From Pararhizobium sp. A13 (GTDB lineage: Bacteria; Pseudomonadota; Alphaproteobacteria; Rhizobiales; Rhizobiaceae): DNA of 64,000 nt. Both the position numbers and the translations under genes were made by a program. Of the stretch, positions 8,065-17,414 are shown in pieces. The stretch spans positions 3,359,001 through 3,423,000 of the forward strand of contig NZ_CP149510.1 of the NCBI RefSeq assembly GCF_040126305.1. The letters are read 5' to 3'. Numbering within the stretch: the first letter of the stretch is position 1; each line of letters starts with the position of its first letter. The notes under the pieces are model-generated. The model ran no database searches, was not told where the DNA came from, and saw only the letters and a list, made by a program, of their open reading frames with translations.

Positions 8065-9435
8065 TTAACGTCGCGCCCGGCCGTCATACTGCTTGACGGT
8101 TTCGCCGCCGAACAACAACCGTTGCGGGTCCCTGTCGAAAGTGGAAATCGTGCTGTCCAGCGTTTGAACCGCGCGCCGCGTCTCGCCGACCAACGCCTCG
8201 ACGTCCCGCAACCCGGAGCCGGAGAACCGTTTCAGATTGTCTGCAATCGGACCGATCTGCGCGTTCAGATTGTCGGCCATCTTGCGGAAGGAGGCAAGCG
8301 TCGCACGGGCATCGGCCGACAGGGAAGGCGCGTCGGCATCGCCGAGGAAGCCGTCGAGCTTGGCGAGAATGCCATCAACACGGCTCGATGCGGCATTCAG
8401 CTTGTTGGCCATCTGGGTAACGTCGGTGATCGTCTGGTCGATATCGTTCTGACGGCCCCTGATCCGGTCGGCGAGCTCGCTGATGGAAGCGGCCGTCTTG
8501 CGCGCATCGGCGCTTGCCGCCGACACATCGTTCACCACGCCGGTCACCTTCTGGCTGTCGACGGCCGCCATCAGTGTATCGACACGGCTAAGCGTCGCGG
8601 TCGCATTCTCGCCAAACCGCTGATAGGTCTCGGCTGTCTTCTTGAAGCTGGCTATGGTGTCGGCCACGCTGCCGGATGCCGCGCTCAGCTCATTGCTCAT
8701 CTTCTCGACATTGCTGACGATATGATCAACCTTTTTCGTATCGACGGATTTCACCAGAGCTTCAGCCGATGTCAGCGTCGAATCGAGCTTGTCCGCCGCT
8801 GCCGTGATCGAGGTCGACAGGGCGCTGACGCTCTTCAGGAACTCGTCGATGCCTTCGGAGTTGTCGGCCAGGGCTTTGGTGAAGCGGTCGGCATTGGCGA
8901 TCGTGCTGGTCAGCGGCCCGCGCACATCCTTGACGAACCCCTGGATGTCGCCGATCGCATCGTTCGCCCGATCCATGATCTTGTCGGCAGTCGCCAGAAG
9001 GCTCGTGACGCTGGACTGATCGGCCTGCATCTGCGCCGACTTGCCCTCCTCAAGCGCCTTCGTCAGGATGTTTTCCTCACCCTTGTTGCCGCCGCTGAGC
9101 TCGATATAGGCAGCACCGGTCAGGCCCTGGATTTCAAGCGTTGCGGTCGTCGATTTGAGAACGGGCGCGTCGGCGGAAACCTCGGTTACTGCAACGGAAT
9201 AGCGGGGATCGTTGGCGTTGATTGCAAGGCTGCGGACCGAACCAACGGGAATGCCGTTGAACCGCACCGGCGAGCCGACGCTCAATCCATTGGCCGAGCC
9301 CGGAATGCTGATCACCAGTTCCACCATCTGGCCGCTGCGGCCATATTGCGACATCCAGTAGACGAAGCCGAAGGCCGCGAAGATGACCATGACGGTGAAA
9401 AAACCGACGATGGCGTAGTTGGCTTTTGTTTCCAT
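8065..9435 (-). CDS. mlaD: MCE/MlaD-family lipid-binding protein
   Basis: Inner-membrane-anchored periplasmic component of an Mla-type phospholipid transporter. Of 456 aa, residues about 8-28 form the membrane anchor (AIVGFFTVMVIFAAFGFVYW), residues about 38-115 the MCE domain (VELVISIPGSANGLSVGSPV, RFNGIPVGSV, LEIQGLTGAAYIELSGG), and the rest is a long helical tail with repeated amphipathic heptads that would form a tube or coiled coil. This long-tail form is typical of rhizobial MCE proteins and much longer than E. coli MlaD. It follows mlaF by about 70 bases in the same operon. Confidence 0.92.
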   Translation of the reverse strand: METKANYAIVGFFTVMVIFAAFGFVYWMSQYGRSGQMVELVISIPGSANGLSVGSPVRFNGIPVGSVRSLAINANDPRYSVAVTEVSADAPVLKSTTATLEIQGLTGAAYIELSGGNKGEENILTKALEEGKSAQMQADQSSVTSLLATADKIMDRANDAIGDIQGFVKDVRGPLTSTIANADRFTKALADNSEGIDEFLKSVSALSTSITAAADKLDSTLTSAEALVKSVDTKKVDHIVSNVEKMSNELSAASGSVADTIASFKKTAETYQRFGENATATLSRVDTLMAAVDSQKVTGVVNDVSAASADARKTAASISELADRIRGRQNDIDQTITDVTQMANKLNAASSRVDGILAKLDGFLGDADAPSLSADARATLASFRKMADNLNAQIGPIADNLKRFSGSGLRDVEALVGETRRAVQTLDSTISTFDRDPQRLLFGGETVKQYDGRARR

Positions 9436-9505
9436 TGCTACCGGTATCCTTCAGGGAGGCCGCAGACGCGGTTCCTTGCTTCAATCAAAATCATGGACGG
9501 CGCTG

Positions 9506-10357
9506 TCAGGAGGCCCTTTTGCCGTCGTCACGGACAATCGAGCGCGCACGCTTGCCCCGGAAATAGGACTTCACCCAATCGTCGTCGCAGGCGAGCATAT
9601 CCTCGATCGTGCCTTCGACGAGAACCCGCTTCTGCCCGAGCACCGCGATCCGGTCGCAGACCGAAAACAGGCTGTCGAGATCGTGAGTCACCATATACAC
9701 GGTCAATCCCAGGGTGTCGCGCAGTTTGGCAATCAGGTTGTCGAACTCGGCAGCGCCGATCGGATCGAGCCCGGACGTCGGCTCATCGAGGAAGACCAGG
9801 TCGGGATCGAGCGCGAGCGCGCGGGCAAGGGCCGCGCGTTTGATCATGCCGCCGGAGAGCTCGGAGGGAAACTTGTCCGCCGCCTCCGGCGCCAGACCAA
9901 CCATGTCGATTTTCAGCCGCGCCAGCTCGTCCATCAAGTCCTGCGGCAGGTTCAGATATTCCCGCATCGGCACCTGGATATTTTCGAGCACAGTCAGCGA
10001 GGAAAACAGGGCGCCGTGCTGAAAGAGCACGCCGAGGCGCATGTCGAGTTCCATGCGTTCCTCTTCGCTGACCTCGTCATATTCGACACCGAGTATCTTG
10101 ATCGAGCCGGAACGGCGCGGCAGCAAACGCAGGACCGTGCGCATCAGTACCGATTTGCCGGTGCCGGAAGCGCCGACGAAGCCAAGGATTTCGCCGCGGT
10201 AGATATCGAGATTGAGCTTGTCGAGCACGATGTTGGAGCCGAAGCCGACCGTCAGGTCTTTCACGGACAGGATGATCTCCGTACCGTTTACCCCGCTCCC
10301 CTCTTTCTTTCCCGCCGTCACATTGTCGCTCGGTTCCACCGGCCAAACCTCTTCCAT
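9506..10357 (-). CDS. mlaF: ABC transporter ATP-binding protein, MlaF type
   Basis: Cytoplasmic ATPase of the lipid transporter, 283 aa. It shows Walker A (GASGTGKSVLMRTV), a Q-loop region (GVLFQHGALFSSLTV, typical of the MlaF group), signature LSGGMIKRAALARAL, Walker B DLVFLDEPTSGLDP and H-loop MVTHDLDSL. The LSGGM variant is characteristic of Mla/Ttg2A ATPases. Its ATG shares one base with the TGA of mlaE (TGATG), so translation of the two is probably coupled. Confidence 0.95.
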   Translation of the reverse strand: MEEVWPVEPSDNVTAGKKEGSGVNGTEIILSVKDLTVGFGSNIVLDKLNLDIYRGEILGFVGASGTGKSVLMRTVLRLLPRRSGSIKILGVEYDEVSEEERMELDMRLGVLFQHGALFSSLTVLENIQVPMREYLNLPQDLMDELARLKIDMVGLAPEAADKFPSELSGGMIKRAALARALALDPDLVFLDEPTSGLDPIGAAEFDNLIAKLRDTLGLTVYMVTHDLDSLFSVCDRIAVLGQKRVLVEGTIEDMLACDDDWVKSYFRGKRARSIVRDDGKRAS

Positions 10358-11484
10358 CAGAAATCGATCGATGCGTAGAACATCGCAAACAGGCCGTCGA
10401 CAAGGATAACGACGAAGATCGACTTCACCACCGATTGGGTGACGTGTTTGCCGAGCGATTCGGCGCTGCCGCCGACTTTCAGACCTTCCACCGCAGCGAC
10501 AACGCCGATGATCAGCGCCATGAACGGCGCCTTGATCATGCCGGCGAGCACGGACGAGAAGTCGACCGCCTCCTGAAGCCGCGCCAGAAAGGTCGCAAAG
10601 GTGATGCCGGAGTAGCCCCAGGCGACGACGGCTGCCCCTGTCAGCGCTGCAAAGTTGGCTATGATGGTCAAAAGCGGCAATGCCACCGTCAGCGCAACAA
10701 GCCGCGGAAACACCAGGACGCCAATCGGGCTCAGCCCCATCACCTTCAGCGCATCGATCTCCTCGCGCATCTTCATCGAGCCGATTTCGGCGGTGATGGC
10801 ACTGCCGGACCGGCCGGCGATCATGATGGCCGTCAAAAGCACACCGATTTCGCGCAGTTGCAGGATACCGACCAGATCAACGACGAAAAGCTCGGCGCCG
10901 AAATAACGCAGCTGGAAGGCACCCTGCTGGGCGATGATGGCGCCGATCAGGAAGGACATCAGCATGATGATCGGCGTAGCCTGCACGCCCATGCGATCGA
11001 TCTGGTTGACGATCGCGGCCGGCGACAGGCCGCTGTGGCGCCCAAGCTTCAACTGCGCGCCGCGAACAGCCGAGCCGAGAATGAACATCGCAGCGACCGT
11101 GTCTTCCCAGGCAGACATCACGGCCTCACCGACAGGCGCGAAGAACCGGGTAAAGCGGGAGCCGGATTGCTTCTGTTCGTCGCCAGGCTCCGGCAGTTCC
11201 TCAGGCAAGGCACTCAGAAGCTCAAGATAGCGCGGCTTGTCACTAATGAGCGTCACATCGCCGATCTTGGACATGAATCGACGGATGACCCACGCCCCTG
11301 CCGTATCCATCGCCGTGATGGCGCTGAGATCGACTTCAGCCGCTTTCCCGCCGTTGGAAGCAAGTTCGCTGAGGCGCGGTGTGATCGTATGAACGGACGC
11401 GCTGCGCCAATCGCCGCTGAAACGGTAGATCCGGGTTCCGTTCTTGCCAGCCTCGTCGAGCTGCACGTCGGTCTCGGTTTTCAT
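10357..11484 (-). CDS. mlaE: MlaE-family lipid permease with fused N-terminal STAS domain
   Basis: Inner-membrane permease of the Mla-type system, about 375 aa. Residues about 12-95 form a STAS-like domain (RIYRFSGDW, VDLSAITAMDTAGAWVI), the equivalent of separate MlaB in E. coli. The MlaE permease follows, with EDTVAAMFILGSAVRG, the conserved helix VVDLVGILQLREIGVLLTAI and MIAGRSGSAITAEIGSMKMR. ATG 11484 is taken; ATG 11529 would add 15 residues, and neither has a clear ribosome binding site. It is the first gene of the operon and divergent from dgcA. Confidence 0.92.
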   Translation of the reverse strand: MKTETDVQLDEAGKNGTRIYRFSGDWRSASVHTITPRLSELASNGGKAAEVDLSAITAMDTAGAWVIRRFMSKIGDVTLISDKPRYLELLSALPEELPEPGDEQKQSGSRFTRFFAPVGEAVMSAWEDTVAAMFILGSAVRGAQLKLGRHSGLSPAAIVNQIDRMGVQATPIIMLMSFLIGAIIAQQGAFQLRYFGAELFVVDLVGILQLREIGVLLTAIMIAGRSGSAITAEIGSMKMREEIDALKVMGLSPIGVLVFPRLVALTVALPLLTIIANFAALTGAAVVAWGYSGITFATFLARLQEAVDFSSVLAGMIKAPFMALIIGVVAAVEGLKVGGSAESLGKHVTQSVVKSIFVVILVDGLFAMFYASIDF

Positions 11485-11639
11485 TTGCGAACGCGTCACG
11501 TCTGTTGGGTCTTCCGGAGATGGCTGCATTTGATAAAAGGTCAGCGACTCATAACCGCTCGAGCCCCATCTGTCACCGATTGAAACGTTTCTGAAACAAA
11601 CGGTTGGCCGCTGCGATATGGATGCCACAGGAGACACTG

Positions 11640-12623
11640 ATGACACGTTCGCTCGTAACCGCCGTCGAACACTTCCCGATCGCCGGCAGCTTCACCATTT
11701 CGCGCGGCAGCAAGACGACGGCCTCCGTGGTTACCTGCCGCATTTCCGGCGATGGTTTTACCGGGGTCGGCGAATGCGTGCCCTACGGCCGCTACGGCGA
11801 AACCATCGACGGCGTGCTCGCTGAAATCGAGGCAATCCGCCCTGAAATCGAGGCGGGCCTTGGGCGCAACAGCTTGCTGACGGCGATGAACGCCGGCGCG
11901 GCACGCAATGCCATCGACTGCGCGCTCTGGGATCTCGAAGCAAAAACGTCAGGCAGGCACGTCTTTGCGACAGCAAATCTCACTGAACCACAGCCGCTGA
12001 CGACGGCCTATACCCTCTCGCTCGGGGAGCCGGAGACCATGGCAACTCAAGCCGCGCAATACGCCCACCGGGCCTTGCTCAAAGTCAAGGTCGGAACCGC
12101 CGACGATGCCGCCCGTATTCGCGCGGTCCGCGCCGCGGCACCGGACAGCGCCATCATTCTCGACGCCAATGAGGGCTGGACGGAGGCCAATCTGGCCTAT
12201 CACTTCGCCGTCTGCGCCGAATCGGGCGTCGCGCTGATCGAACAACCCCTTCCCGCAGGGCATGACGGCCTGCTGGCGTCCTTATCCCGCCCCGTCCCGG
12301 TCTGCGCCGACGAAAGCGTGCACAGGACCGAAGACCTGCCGAAGCTCGCCGGGCTCTATGATGCCGTCAATATCAAGCTCGACAAGACCGGCGGGCTGAC
12401 AGAAGCGCTGCGCATGCGCGATGCGGCGCGCGCCTTGAACCTCAAGATCATGGTCGGCTGCATGGTCGGCACCTCCCTCGGCATGGCACCGGCTATTCTT
12501 CTGGCGCAAGGCGCCGAATTTGCAGACCTCGACGGACCGTTGCTTCTCGCCCGTGACCGCGAGCCCGGTCTGCGCTACGAGGCCTCGCTGGTCTTCCCGC
12601 CTATTCCCGCCCTCTGGGGCTGA
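11640..12623 (+). CDS. dgcA: Enolase-superfamily racemase/epimerase, DgcA or L-Ala-D/L-Glu epimerase type
   Basis: Cytoplasmic Mg-dependent epimerase of 327 aa in the muconate lactonising/dipeptide epimerase subgroup. The catalytic elements are present: the KxK motif on the second barrel strand (LLKVKVG), metal ligands in ILDANEGW, LIEQPLP and VCADES, and the opposing lysine in NIKLDKTGG. Candidate substrates are L-Ala-D/L-Glu from murein recycling or N-acetyl-glutamate (DgcA in the D-glutamate pathway); no DgcN partner lies beside it, so the exact activity is open. AGGAGA eight bases before ATG 11640 fixes the start. Its last 49 bases overlap the convergent MFS gene. Confidence 0.85.
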   Translation: MTRSLVTAVEHFPIAGSFTISRGSKTTASVVTCRISGDGFTGVGECVPYGRYGETIDGVLAEIEAIRPEIEAGLGRNSLLTAMNAGAARNAIDCALWDLEAKTSGRHVFATANLTEPQPLTTAYTLSLGEPETMATQAAQYAHRALLKVKVGTADDAARIRAVRAAAPDSAIILDANEGWTEANLAYHFAVCAESGVALIEQPLPAGHDGLLASLSRPVPVCADESVHRTEDLPKLAGLYDAVNIKLDKTGGLTEALRMRDAARALNLKIMVGCMVGTSLGMAPAILLAQGAEFADLDGPLLLARDREPGLRYEASLVFPPIPALWG

Positions 12624-13795
12624 AGATACCAGGCGGTCAAGGCCGAGCCGCAGCCGATCAGTGCCACAACGGACATAGAATAGAAACCGTGGACTCCGAA
12701 CCAGGTGTAGAAATAGCCCGACGCAAACGTGAAGATCGCCGAGAATACGCCGGTATAGAAGAAATACAGCCCCTGCGCGGAAGCCTCCTGCTCTTCCGGC
12801 ACCCGCTGGACCAGCATGTTCTGCATGCCCGTATGCATGATCGCATAGGTGAAGGCGTGAAAACACTGCAGCACGAAATAGCCCCAGAAACCGAGTTCCA
12901 TCGGAAAGATGATCCAGCGCACGACGGCAAGGCCACATCCGGAAAAGATCATCGTCCACAGGCTGAAGCGCCGTATGATCGTCTTGGCGCAGGCAAACAT
13001 CGCCACCTCGGCCGCGACGCCGGCGCTCCACAACAGGCCGATCTGCGTGCCGCTGAAGCCGATGTGCTGCCAGTAGATCGCCGAGAAGGCAAACAGCATC
13101 GCATGGCTGCTGTTGACCAAAGTCACGCCGACCAGAAGCAATTGCAGGTCGAGTTTGCGCAAGGCTTTGGGAGGTGGCTCGGTCAGTGTCGTCAGTGTCG
13201 ATGGACGCCGCGGGCGGCCGACACGCGGCGCAATCAGCGTCAAGACGATCATCAGAAGAAAGCCGCCGACCATGGCCGGTAGCACCATCGCGCCGCCATA
13301 GACACCAATCATCGCGCCGCCGACCATCGTCGCGGCAATGAAGGCGACGGAACCCCACAGGCGCATGCTCGCATAGTCAAAACGCCAGCGCCGCACGCCG
13401 GTCAGCGCGATCGCCTCGACGATCGGCACATAGGGCGAGTATACGCCGCCCTGCAGCGCGCAGACGACCAGCACGAACCAGAAGCTGTGCGAGACGAAGA
13501 GGGCAAGCCCCGTCAGCAGCGAAAGGACCGCCGACCAGATGAGCACACGCGCGCGCTCACCGATCCTGTCGGCCAGAAGCCCGACCAGCGGCGCCGTGAT
13601 GACGCGCACGAACATCGGCACCGCCAGTATGATGCCGATCTCGGCATCACTGAGGGAAAGCGTGCTGAGCCAGACCGGAAAATACGGCATGGCGAAGCCG
13701 TTGACGATGAGCGGCGCGCAGAAGAGCAAAGCGATGCGCGGCACGAAATAGGCCGGCGCATCCTCGCGATAAGGAAGCGGAGACGAGGGAATCAT
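12575..13795 (-). CDS. MFS transporter of the HcaT/MFS_1-like group
   Basis: Twelve-helix permease of 406 aa (PYFPVWLSTLSLSDAEIGII near the start; ADRIGERARVLIWSAVLS in the cytoplasmic loop motif of the family). The arrangement resembles the 3-phenylpropionate/nucleoside-symporter-like branch of MFS; the substrate is unknown. Overlapping the 3' end of the epimerase gene by 49 bases in convergent orientation is conspicuous but does not prove joint function. ATG 13795 is the first plausible start, with AGG about eight bases upstream. Confidence 0.88.
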   Translation of the reverse strand: MIPSSPLPYREDAPAYFVPRIALLFCAPLIVNGFAMPYFPVWLSTLSLSDAEIGIILAVPMFVRVITAPLVGLLADRIGERARVLIWSAVLSLLTGLALFVSHSFWFVLVVCALQGGVYSPYVPIVEAIALTGVRRWRFDYASMRLWGSVAFIAATMVGGAMIGVYGGAMVLPAMVGGFLLMIVLTLIAPRVGRPRRPSTLTTLTEPPPKALRKLDLQLLLVGVTLVNSSHAMLFAFSAIYWQHIGFSGTQIGLLWSAGVAAEVAMFACAKTIIRRFSLWTMIFSGCGLAVVRWIIFPMELGFWGYFVLQCFHAFTYAIMHTGMQNMLVQRVPEEQEASAQGLYFFYTGVFSAIFTFASGYFYTWFGVHGFYSMSVVALIGCGSALTAWYLQPQRAGIGGKTSEAS

Positions 13796-13887
13796 GGAAG
13801 GACCTGATGAATGCGTCCATGATTTATCACAGCGCCTCCGAGCGGCGCTAGAAGCTAGATTCCCCTACACTCGTTGTGCGGTTGCTT

Positions 13888-14727
13888 TTATGCCGCCTGT
13901 TGCGAAAGAGCCCGCGCCATCATCACTTCGATCTCGGTCGTATCCTCGCGAACGGCGGGAACGCCGCTCAGCTCACGCCAGGTGATCAGCTCCATCGTGC
14001 CGTCGTGATGCTCGGCGATCGCCGTGCAGCTTTCCACCCAGTCGCCGGTATTGATGTAGCGGACGCCACCGATATCCTCGATCACGGCGTGATGGATGTG
14101 GCCGCAGATCACCCCGTCGGCATTTTCCCGACGCGCCTCCTCGGCCACCACGCGCTGGAATTCGCCAATGAAATTGACGGCATGCTTGACCTGCAGCTTC
14201 GCCCAGGCTGAGAACGACCAATAAGGCAACCCGAGACGACGGCGGACGGCGGACAGGCCGATATTGATGAGGATCGCCATGTCATAGGCCCAATCGCCGA
14301 GATAGGCGAGCAGCCGCGCATTGCGCACCACCACATCGAATTCATCGCCGTGCAGCACCAGATATTTCTGACCATCGGCACCCTCATGCATATGCCGTTG
14401 GGCAACCTCGATGCCACCGAAATGCACACCAGGGAAATCGCGCATGAATTCGTCGTGGTTGCCGGGAATATAGATGATGCGGCTGCCCTTGCGGGCCTTG
14501 CGCAAAAGCTTCTGCACGACATCGTTGCACGCCTGCGGCCAATACCAGCTGCGCTTCAGGCGCCAACCATCGACGATGTCGCCGACAAGGATGATCGTCT
14601 CAGCCTCGTTGGCGCGCAGGAAATCCAGAAGATAGTCGGTCTTGGCCGCTTTCGATCCCAGATGCACATCGGAAATGAACAGGGTCCTGAAACGGCGAAT
14701 GGCTGGGTCTTGCTCTTTCTCAGTCAT
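13888..14727 (-). CDS. LpxH-like UDP-2,3-diacylglucosamine diphosphatase family metallophosphoesterase
   Basis: Calcineurin-like phosphoesterase of 279 aa. The dinuclear-metal motifs are complete: FISDVHLGS, GDIVDGW, PGNHDEF, LHGDEFD and GHIHHA. The family includes LpxH, which hydrolyses UDP-2,3-diacylglucosamine to lipid X in lipid A synthesis. Rhizobia usually also have LpxI, so this paralogue may act on another nucleotide or phospholipid substrate. GAGGCAGT precedes ATG 14727, so the long upstream frame to 14952 is excluded. It is divergent from the malic enzyme, with about 200 bases between them. Confidence 0.85.
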   Translation of the reverse strand: MTEKEQDPAIRRFRTLFISDVHLGSKAAKTDYLLDFLRANEAETIILVGDIVDGWRLKRSWYWPQACNDVVQKLLRKARKGSRIIYIPGNHDEFMRDFPGVHFGGIEVAQRHMHEGADGQKYLVLHGDEFDVVVRNARLLAYLGDWAYDMAILINIGLSAVRRRLGLPYWSFSAWAKLQVKHAVNFIGEFQRVVAEEARRENADGVICGHIHHAVIEDIGGVRYINTGDWVESCTAIAEHHDGTMELITWRELSGVPAVREDTTEIEVMMARALSQQAA

Positions 14728-14929
14728 ACTGCCTCGCAGATCTATCGGGCCTCTTTTACCCCTGTCAAAAACAGACTCTTGTTTCAGGAGAATGACAGCC
14801 TGTGGATCGGCCATTTCCCGGTTGAGACGGCTGCCCCGGAAAACCAGGGACAATCGAGCGGTTCGAAACTGTACGGGGCGTTCGTTTCGTGCAAAAAGAG
14901 CCGCGACGAAAAGGGAAGGATTCACGAAA

Positions 14930-17242
14930 ATGAGCACCGGCGACAAAGCCAAGACCCCAACGGTTCCAGCAAGCGGCGATCTCGACGAACAGGCGCTGTT
15001 CTTCCATCGCTATCCGCGTCCCGGCAAGCTCGAAATCCAGCCGACCAAGCCGCTTGGCAACCAGCGCGATCTGGCGCTCGCTTATTCACCGGGCGTCGCC
15101 GCCCCTTGCCTCGCCATCCGAGACGATCCGTCGACTGCCGCCGATTATACGGCCCGCGCCAATCTGGTCGCTGTCGTTTCCAACGGCACGGCAGTGCTCG
15201 GGCTCGGCAATATCGGACCGCTTGCCTCCAAGCCGGTGATGGAAGGCAAGGCCGTCCTCTTCAAGAAATTCGCAGGTATCGACGTATTCGACATCGAGAT
15301 CGACGCGCCCGAGATCGACCAGATGGTCAATGTCATCGCAGCACTTGAGCCGACCTTCGGCGGCATCAACCTGGAAGATATCAAGGCCCCGGAATGTTTC
15401 GAAGTGGAGCGCCGGCTGCGCGAGAAGATGGATATTCCGGTTTTCCATGATGATCAGCATGGAACCGCGATCATCGTGGCAGCTGCCATCCTCAACGGCC
15501 TCGAACTCGCCGGCAAGGACATTGCCAAGGCAAAGATCGTCACGTCGGGCGCGGGCGCGGCAGCGCTCGCCTGCCTCAATCTCCTGGTGACGCTTGGCGC
15601 CCGGCGCGAAAACATCTGGGTGCACGATCTCGAAGGCCTCGTCTATCTCGGCCGCGAAGTGCTGATGGACGAGTGGAAGTCGATCTACGCCCAGGACAGC
15701 GCCAACCGGGTGCTCGCCGACAGCATTGCCGGTGCCGATGTCTTCCTCGGCCTTTCGGCCGCCGGCGTCCTGAAGCCTGAGCTACTGGTGCAGATGGCGG
15801 AAAAGCCGCTGATCATGGCGCTCGCCAACCCCAATCCCGAAATCATGCCGGAAGTCGCGCGCGCGGCGCGCCCGGACGCGATGATCTGCACCGGCCGCTC
15901 GGATTTCCCCAACCAGGTCAACAACGTCCTGTGTTTCCCCTACATCTTCCGCGGTGCGCTCGATTGCAGCGCCCGGACGATCAACGAGGAAATGAAGATG
16001 GCGGCCGTGCGCGCCATTGCAGCCCTTGCCCGCGAGGAGCCGTCGGATGTCGCCGCCCGCGCCTATTCCGGTGAGACGCCGGTGTTCGGCCCGGACTACC
16101 TGATCCCCTCGCCGTTCGACCAGCGGCTGATCCTGCGCATTGCGCCGGCCGTCGCCAAGGCTGCGGCCGAAAGCGGCGTCGCCAATCGGCCGATCACGGA
16201 TTTCGACGCCTATCTCGACCAGCTCAACCGCTTCGTCTTCCGCTCCGGCTTCATCATGAAGCCGATCTTCGCCGCCGCCAAGAACGCCCAGAAGAACCGC
16301 GTGATCTTCTCCGAAGGCGAAGACGAGCGTGTGCTGCGCGCAGCGCAGGTGCTGCTCGAAGACGGAACGGCCCGCCCGATCCTCATCGGCCGCCCGCACA
16401 TCATCGAGACCCGCCTGAAGCGCTACGGCCTGCGCATCCGGCCGGATACCGACTTCGAAGTGGTCAATCCCGAAGGCGATCCGCGGTTCCGTGACTATGT
16501 CGACGAGTATTTCTCGCTCGTCGGCCGCCTCGGTGTCATTCCGGAAGCCGCCCGCACCATTGTGCGTACAAACCAGACGGTCATTGGCGCTCTCGCAGTC
16601 CGGCGCGGCGAAGCCGATGCCCTGATCTGTGGTGTCGAAGGACGCTACAGTGCCCATCTGCGTGCCGTTTCGCAGATCATCGGCAAGCGCGAAGGCGTGC
16701 TCGACTTCTCGGCGCTCAGCCTGCTGATTTCGCAGCGCGGCACCACCTTCCTTACCGACACCTATGTGACCTTCGATCCGACAGCGGAGGAGATCGCCCA
16801 GAAGACGATCATGGCGGCCCAGGAAATCCGCCGCTTCGGCATCACGCCGCGCGCGGCCCTCGTTTCCCATTCGAATTTCGGCTCGAGGGATTCAGACAGC
16901 GCGTCAAAGATGCGCAAGGCGATGCAGATTGTTCGCGACCTCGCCCCCGACCTGGAAGCCGATGGTGAAATGCACGGCGATTCCGCTATTTCGGAAATTC
17001 TGCGCAAGCGTGTCATGCCCAACAGCACGCTGACCGGCGAAGCCAACCTGCTTGTCTTCCCCAATCTCGATGCGGCCAATATCACGCTCGGCGTCGTCAA
17101 GACCATGACCGACAGCCTGCATGTCGGCCCGATCCTTCTCGGTACCGCCCTGCCGGCCCACATCCTGTCGCCATCAGTCACCTCGCGCGGCGTCGTCAAC
17201 ATGGCAGCGCTCGCCGTGGTGGAAGCCTCGCATCCGGCGTGA
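14930..17242 (+). CDS. dme: Malic enzyme with C-terminal phosphotransacetylase-like domain
   Basis: Oxidative decarboxylation of malate to pyruvate, 770 aa. Residues 1-440 form the bacterial malic enzyme: [21 protein letters not shown], the Rossmann motif [14 protein letters not shown], and NPNPEIMP. The rest is a phosphate acetyl/butyryl-transferase domain ([20 protein letters not shown] ... [19 protein letters not shown]), which in rhizobial enzymes lacks PTA activity and serves regulation. Rhizobia have two such enzymes, NAD-dependent Dme and NADP-dependent Tme; proximity to a sinR/sinI-like pair suggests Dme, required for C4-dicarboxylate use during nitrogen fixation, but cofactor choice is not proven here. 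GGGAAGGA nine bases upstream marks the start. Confidence 0.92.
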   Translation: MSTGDKAKTPTVPASGDLDEQALFFHRYPRPGKLEIQPTKPLGNQRDLALAYSPGVAAPCLAIRDDPSTAADYTARANLVAVVSNGTAVLGLGNIGPLASKPVMEGKAVLFKKFAGIDVFDIEIDAPEIDQMVNVIAALEPTFGGINLEDIKAPECFEVERRLREKMDIPVFHDDQHGTAIIVAAAILNGLELAGKDIAKAKIVTSGAGAAALACLNLLVTLGARRENIWVHDLEGLVYLGREVLMDEWKSIYAQDSANRVLADSIAGADVFLGLSAAGVLKPELLVQMAEKPLIMALANPNPEIMPEVARAARPDAMICTGRSDFPNQVNNVLCFPYIFRGALDCSARTINEEMKMAAVRAIAALAREEPSDVAARAYSGETPVFGPDYLIPSPFDQRLILRIAPAVAKAAAESGVANRPITDFDAYLDQLNRFVFRSGFIMKPIFAAAKNAQKNRVIFSEGEDERVLRAAQVLLEDGTARPILIGRPHIIETRLKRYGLRIRPDTDFEVVNPEGDPRFRDYVDEYFSLVGRLGVIPEAARTIVRTNQTVIGALAVRRGEADALICGVEGRYSAHLRAVSQIIGKREGVLDFSALSLLISQRGTTFLTDTYVTFDPTAEEIAQKTIMAAQEIRRFGITPRAALVSHSNFGSRDSDSASKMRKAMQIVRDLAPDLEADGEMHGDSAISEILRKRVMPNSTLTGEANLLVFPNLDAANITLGVVKTMTDSLHVGPILLGTALPAHILSPSVTSRGVVNMAALAVVEASHPA

Positions 17243-17250
17243 GGCGACAT

Positions 17251-17278
17251 CGATTGAGCCAGGTACCTGGCTCAATCG
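17251..17278 (+). terminator. Perfect 28-bp palindrome after the malic enzyme gene
   Basis: Positions 17251-17264 and 17265-17278 are exact reverse complements (core GAGCCAGGTACCTGGCTC). As RNA it would form a 12-bp stem with a GTAC loop eight bases after the stop codon, so it may end dme transcripts. The following bases are A-rich rather than T-rich, so a protein-binding site or RNA 3' stabiliser is an alternative. Confidence 0.5.
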
Positions 17279-17383
17279 AAACAACAAAACCGCACAAAAC
17301 CACTATCTTAGATTGACAACCCAAGAAACGATTTATTAACCAAAGATTGTACTGGACAAAGAGTAAAAACCGTTATCATGGTA

Positions 17384-17409
17384 AAATACCTTTAAATCAC
17401 AGGGTATTT
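17384..17409 (+). promoter_or_regulatory. Leader hairpin covering the sinR ribosome binding site
   Basis: AAATACCTT (17384-17392) can pair with AGGGTATTT (17401-17409), giving nine base pairs including one G-U around an 8-base loop. The 3' arm holds AGGG, the only Shine-Dalgarno candidate for ATG 17415, so the helix could lower sinR translation. Stability is modest because the stem is AT-rich. Confidence 0.4.
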
Positions 17410-17414
17410 GCAAC

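Noticed and set aside
8122..9843. Plus-strand open frame of 573 codons
   Set aside because: It lies antisense to mlaD and mlaF, both with clear family motifs, and its composition is typical of a GC-rich shadow frame.
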